This document shows positions 6,124 to 7,337 of a DNA stretch of 7,337 nucleotides, piece by piece. The stretch is from Frankiales bacterium. Its GTDB lineage: Bacteria; Actinomycetota; Actinomycetes; Mycobacteriales; SCTD01. Numbering within the stretch: position 1 is the first letter of the stretch; every line of letters starts with the position of its first letter. A model generated the notes under the pieces. It was given only the letters and a program-made list of their open reading frames with translations. It ran no database searches and had not been told where the DNA came from. The stretch lies in contig JAOPWI010000315.1 of NCBI GenBank assembly GCA_025965755.1, positions 1-7,337 on the forward strand, given 5' to 3'. Both the position numbers and the translations under genes were made by a program.

Positions 6124-7287
6124 ATGTCCACTCGCGACGCAGTCATCGTCGACGCCGTCCGCACCCCGGTCGGCAAGCGCAACGGCTCGCTGGCGGGCTT
6201 CCACGCCACGACGCTGTCGGCCCACGTGCTCAACGCGTTGGTCGCGCGCAACGGCGGCTTTGACCCGTCCGTGGTCGACGACGTCATCTGGGGCTGCGTC
6301 CAGCAGGTCGGCATGCAGGCCGGCTCGGTCGGGCGCATGTCCGTGCTCGCCGCGGGCTGGCCGGAGTCGGTGCCGTCGGTGACGGTCGACCGCCAGTGCG
6401 GTTCCTCGCAGCAGTCGGTGCACCAGGCGGCCGCCGGCCTGATGTCCGGGCAGTACGACGTGGCCGTCGCCGGCGGCGTGGAGATGATGAGCACCATCCC
6501 GATGGGCGCCGCCACGGCGGTCGCGGACTTCGGCAAGCCGGGCGGCCCGGAGGTGCGCGAGCGCTACGGCGTCACGTTCAACCAGGGCGTCGGCGCCGAG
6601 ATGATGGTCGAGAAGTGGGGCTTCACCCGCACCCAGCTCGACGAGTTCGCCGCCGCCTCCCACGAGAAGCTCGCCGCGGCCACCGACGGCGGACGTCTGA
6701 AGGACCAGATCGCCCCCGTCGCGCTCGAGGGCGGCGGGCAGCTCGAGCTGGACGAGGGCCTGCGCCGCGGCACCACCGCCGAGAAGCTGGCCGCGCTCAA
6801 GCCGGCCTTCAAGGAGGGCGGCTCGATTCACGCCGGCAACTCCTCGCAGATCAGCGACGGCGCTGCCGCCCTGCTGATGATGACGTCGGAGAAGGCCGCC
6901 GAGCTCGGCATGACGCCGATCGCCCGGGTGCACACCGCCGTGCTCGCCGGTGACGACCCGGTCATGATGCTGAGCGCGCCGATTCCGGCCACCCACAAGG
7001 CGCTCAAGAAGTCCGGCCTGTCGATCAACGACATCGGCGCCTTCGAGATCAACGAGGCGTTCGCGCCGGTTCCGATGGCCTGGCTCGTCGAGACCGGTGC
7101 CGACCCGGCGCGGCTCAACCCCAACGGTGGCGCCATCGCCATCGGTCACCCGCTGGGCGGCTCCGGCGCGCGCCTCATGACCCACCTGGTGCACCACATG
7201 CGCGACAACAACATCCGCTACGGCCTGCAGAGCATGTGCGAGGGCGGCGGCAGGGCCACCGCCACCATCCTCGAGCTCCTCAGCTAG
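6124..7287 (+). CDS. Thiolase (acetyl-CoA C-acyltransferase family), FadA6-like, second copy
   Basis: Second degradative-type thiolase, 387 residues, expected to split a 3-ketoacyl-CoA with CoA. It opens with DAVIVDAVRTPVGKRNG. The active site is complete: C92 in DRQCGSSQQ, the NEAF loop from N310, H342 in AIGHPLGGSG, and C372 in MCEGGG. The VDRQCGSSQQ run and the CEGGG ending are closer to my recollection of FadA6 than those of the first thiolase. It is a clear paralogue of the upstream thiolase. A main length difference lies after GGVE, where this copy has a few more residues (MGAATAVADFGKPGGPEVRE) before RYG and FNQG, a loop that in thiolases lies near the acyl-binding region. It starts a new transcription unit, divergent from the crotonase-fold gene, with a hairpin directly after the TAG stop. 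Both being kept suggests different chain or ring intermediates, but this is inference. Confidence 0.94.
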   Translation: MSTRDAVIVDAVRTPVGKRNGSLAGFHATTLSAHVLNALVARNGGFDPSVVDDVIWGCVQQVGMQAGSVGRMSVLAAGWPESVPSVTVDRQCGSSQQSVHQAAAGLMSGQYDVAVAGGVEMMSTIPMGAATAVADFGKPGGPEVRERYGVTFNQGVGAEMMVEKWGFTRTQLDEFAAASHEKLAAATDGGRLKDQIAPVALEGGGQLELDEGLRRGTTAEKLAALKPAFKEGGSIHAGNSSQISDGAAALLMMTSEKAAELGMTPIARVHTAVLAGDDPVMMLSAPIPATHKALKKSGLSINDIGAFEINEAFAPVPMAWLVETGADPARLNPNGGAIAIGHPLGGSGARLMTHLVHHMRDNNIRYGLQSMCEGGGRATATILELLS

Positions 7288-7302
7288 TTCCACCCGTACG
7301 GC

Positions 7303-7337
7303 CGGCGGCCGGCACCCTCACGGGGTGCCGGCCGCCG
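7303..7337 (+). terminator. Strong GC hairpin after the second thiolase, probable terminator
   Basis: Bases 7303-7317 pair perfectly with 7323-7337 (15 base pairs), leaving a 5-base TCACG loop that a T-G pair can close to 3. The hairpin begins 15 bases after the TAG stop. The window ends at the base of the stem, so any following T-run cannot be seen; many actinobacterial terminators lack one. Being symmetric, it could also serve an opposing gene beyond the edge. Confidence 0.75.

Noticed and set aside
5447..6382. Plus-strand 311-residue frame across the crotonase-fold gene and divergent gap
   Set aside because: It is antisense to a clear crotonase-fold gene, runs through the promoter region into the thiolase in the wrong frame and is low-complexity.
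5989..7293. 434-residue antisense open frame opposite the second thiolase
   Set aside because: Same kind of shadow as opposite the first thiolase; both arise from the shared GC-rich codon pattern of the two paralogues, not from a conserved antisense gene.

Overview
The window is about 7.3 kb of very GC-rich DNA. Codon third positions are almost all G or C, GTG serves as a start codon, and there are clear AGGAGG/GGAGG ribosome sites. This points to a high-GC actinobacterium. I cannot name a genus from the sequence alone. All seven genes encode CoA-thioester or small-molecule catabolic enzymes. I see no transposase, integrase, tRNA, rRNA, CRISPR array, transport gene or regulator gene.

Layout from left to right: (1) the end of a CaiB/BaiF-type (class III) CoA-transferase gene that is open at the left edge and appears to be the second half of a two-domain protein; (2) an epoxide hydrolase starting inside its stop codon (ATGA overlap), same strand; (3) a short-chain dehydrogenase/reductase (SDR) on the minus strand, running tail to tail into the epoxide hydrolase; (4) a thiolase on the plus strand, divergent from that SDR; (5) an HSD10-like SDR (probable 3-hydroxyacyl-CoA dehydrogenase) 2 bases behind the thiolase; (6) an enoyl-CoA hydratase/isomerase-superfamily gene on the minus strand, whose stop shares a CTAG palindrome with gene 5; (7) a second, closely related thiolase on the plus strand, divergent from gene 6 and followed by a strong hairpin at the right edge. 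Transcription units therefore alternate in direction. Both convergent junctions overlap, and both divergent gaps (86 and 131 bases) are candidate promoter/operator regions.

Together the genes read as a beta-oxidation-like module. CoA would be moved onto or between acids by the CoA-transferase, a double-bond step handled by the crotonase-fold protein, a hydroxyl oxidised by one or both SDRs, and the chain or ring cleaved by the thiolases. From memory, both thiolases resemble the FadA6 type linked to late steroid ring breakdown in mycobacteria. The epoxide hydrolase and the double thiolase suggest a cyclic, branched or terpenoid/steroid-like substrate rather than plain fatty acids, but the substrate cannot be read from this window. 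No acyl-CoA dehydrogenase or acyl-CoA ligase is present here.

I did not find a clearly new kind of system. The points most worth a second look are the tandem CoA-transferase, the crotonase-fold protein lacking both hydratase glutamates, the paired thiolases, and an AT-rich palindrome in the 131-base divergent gap.
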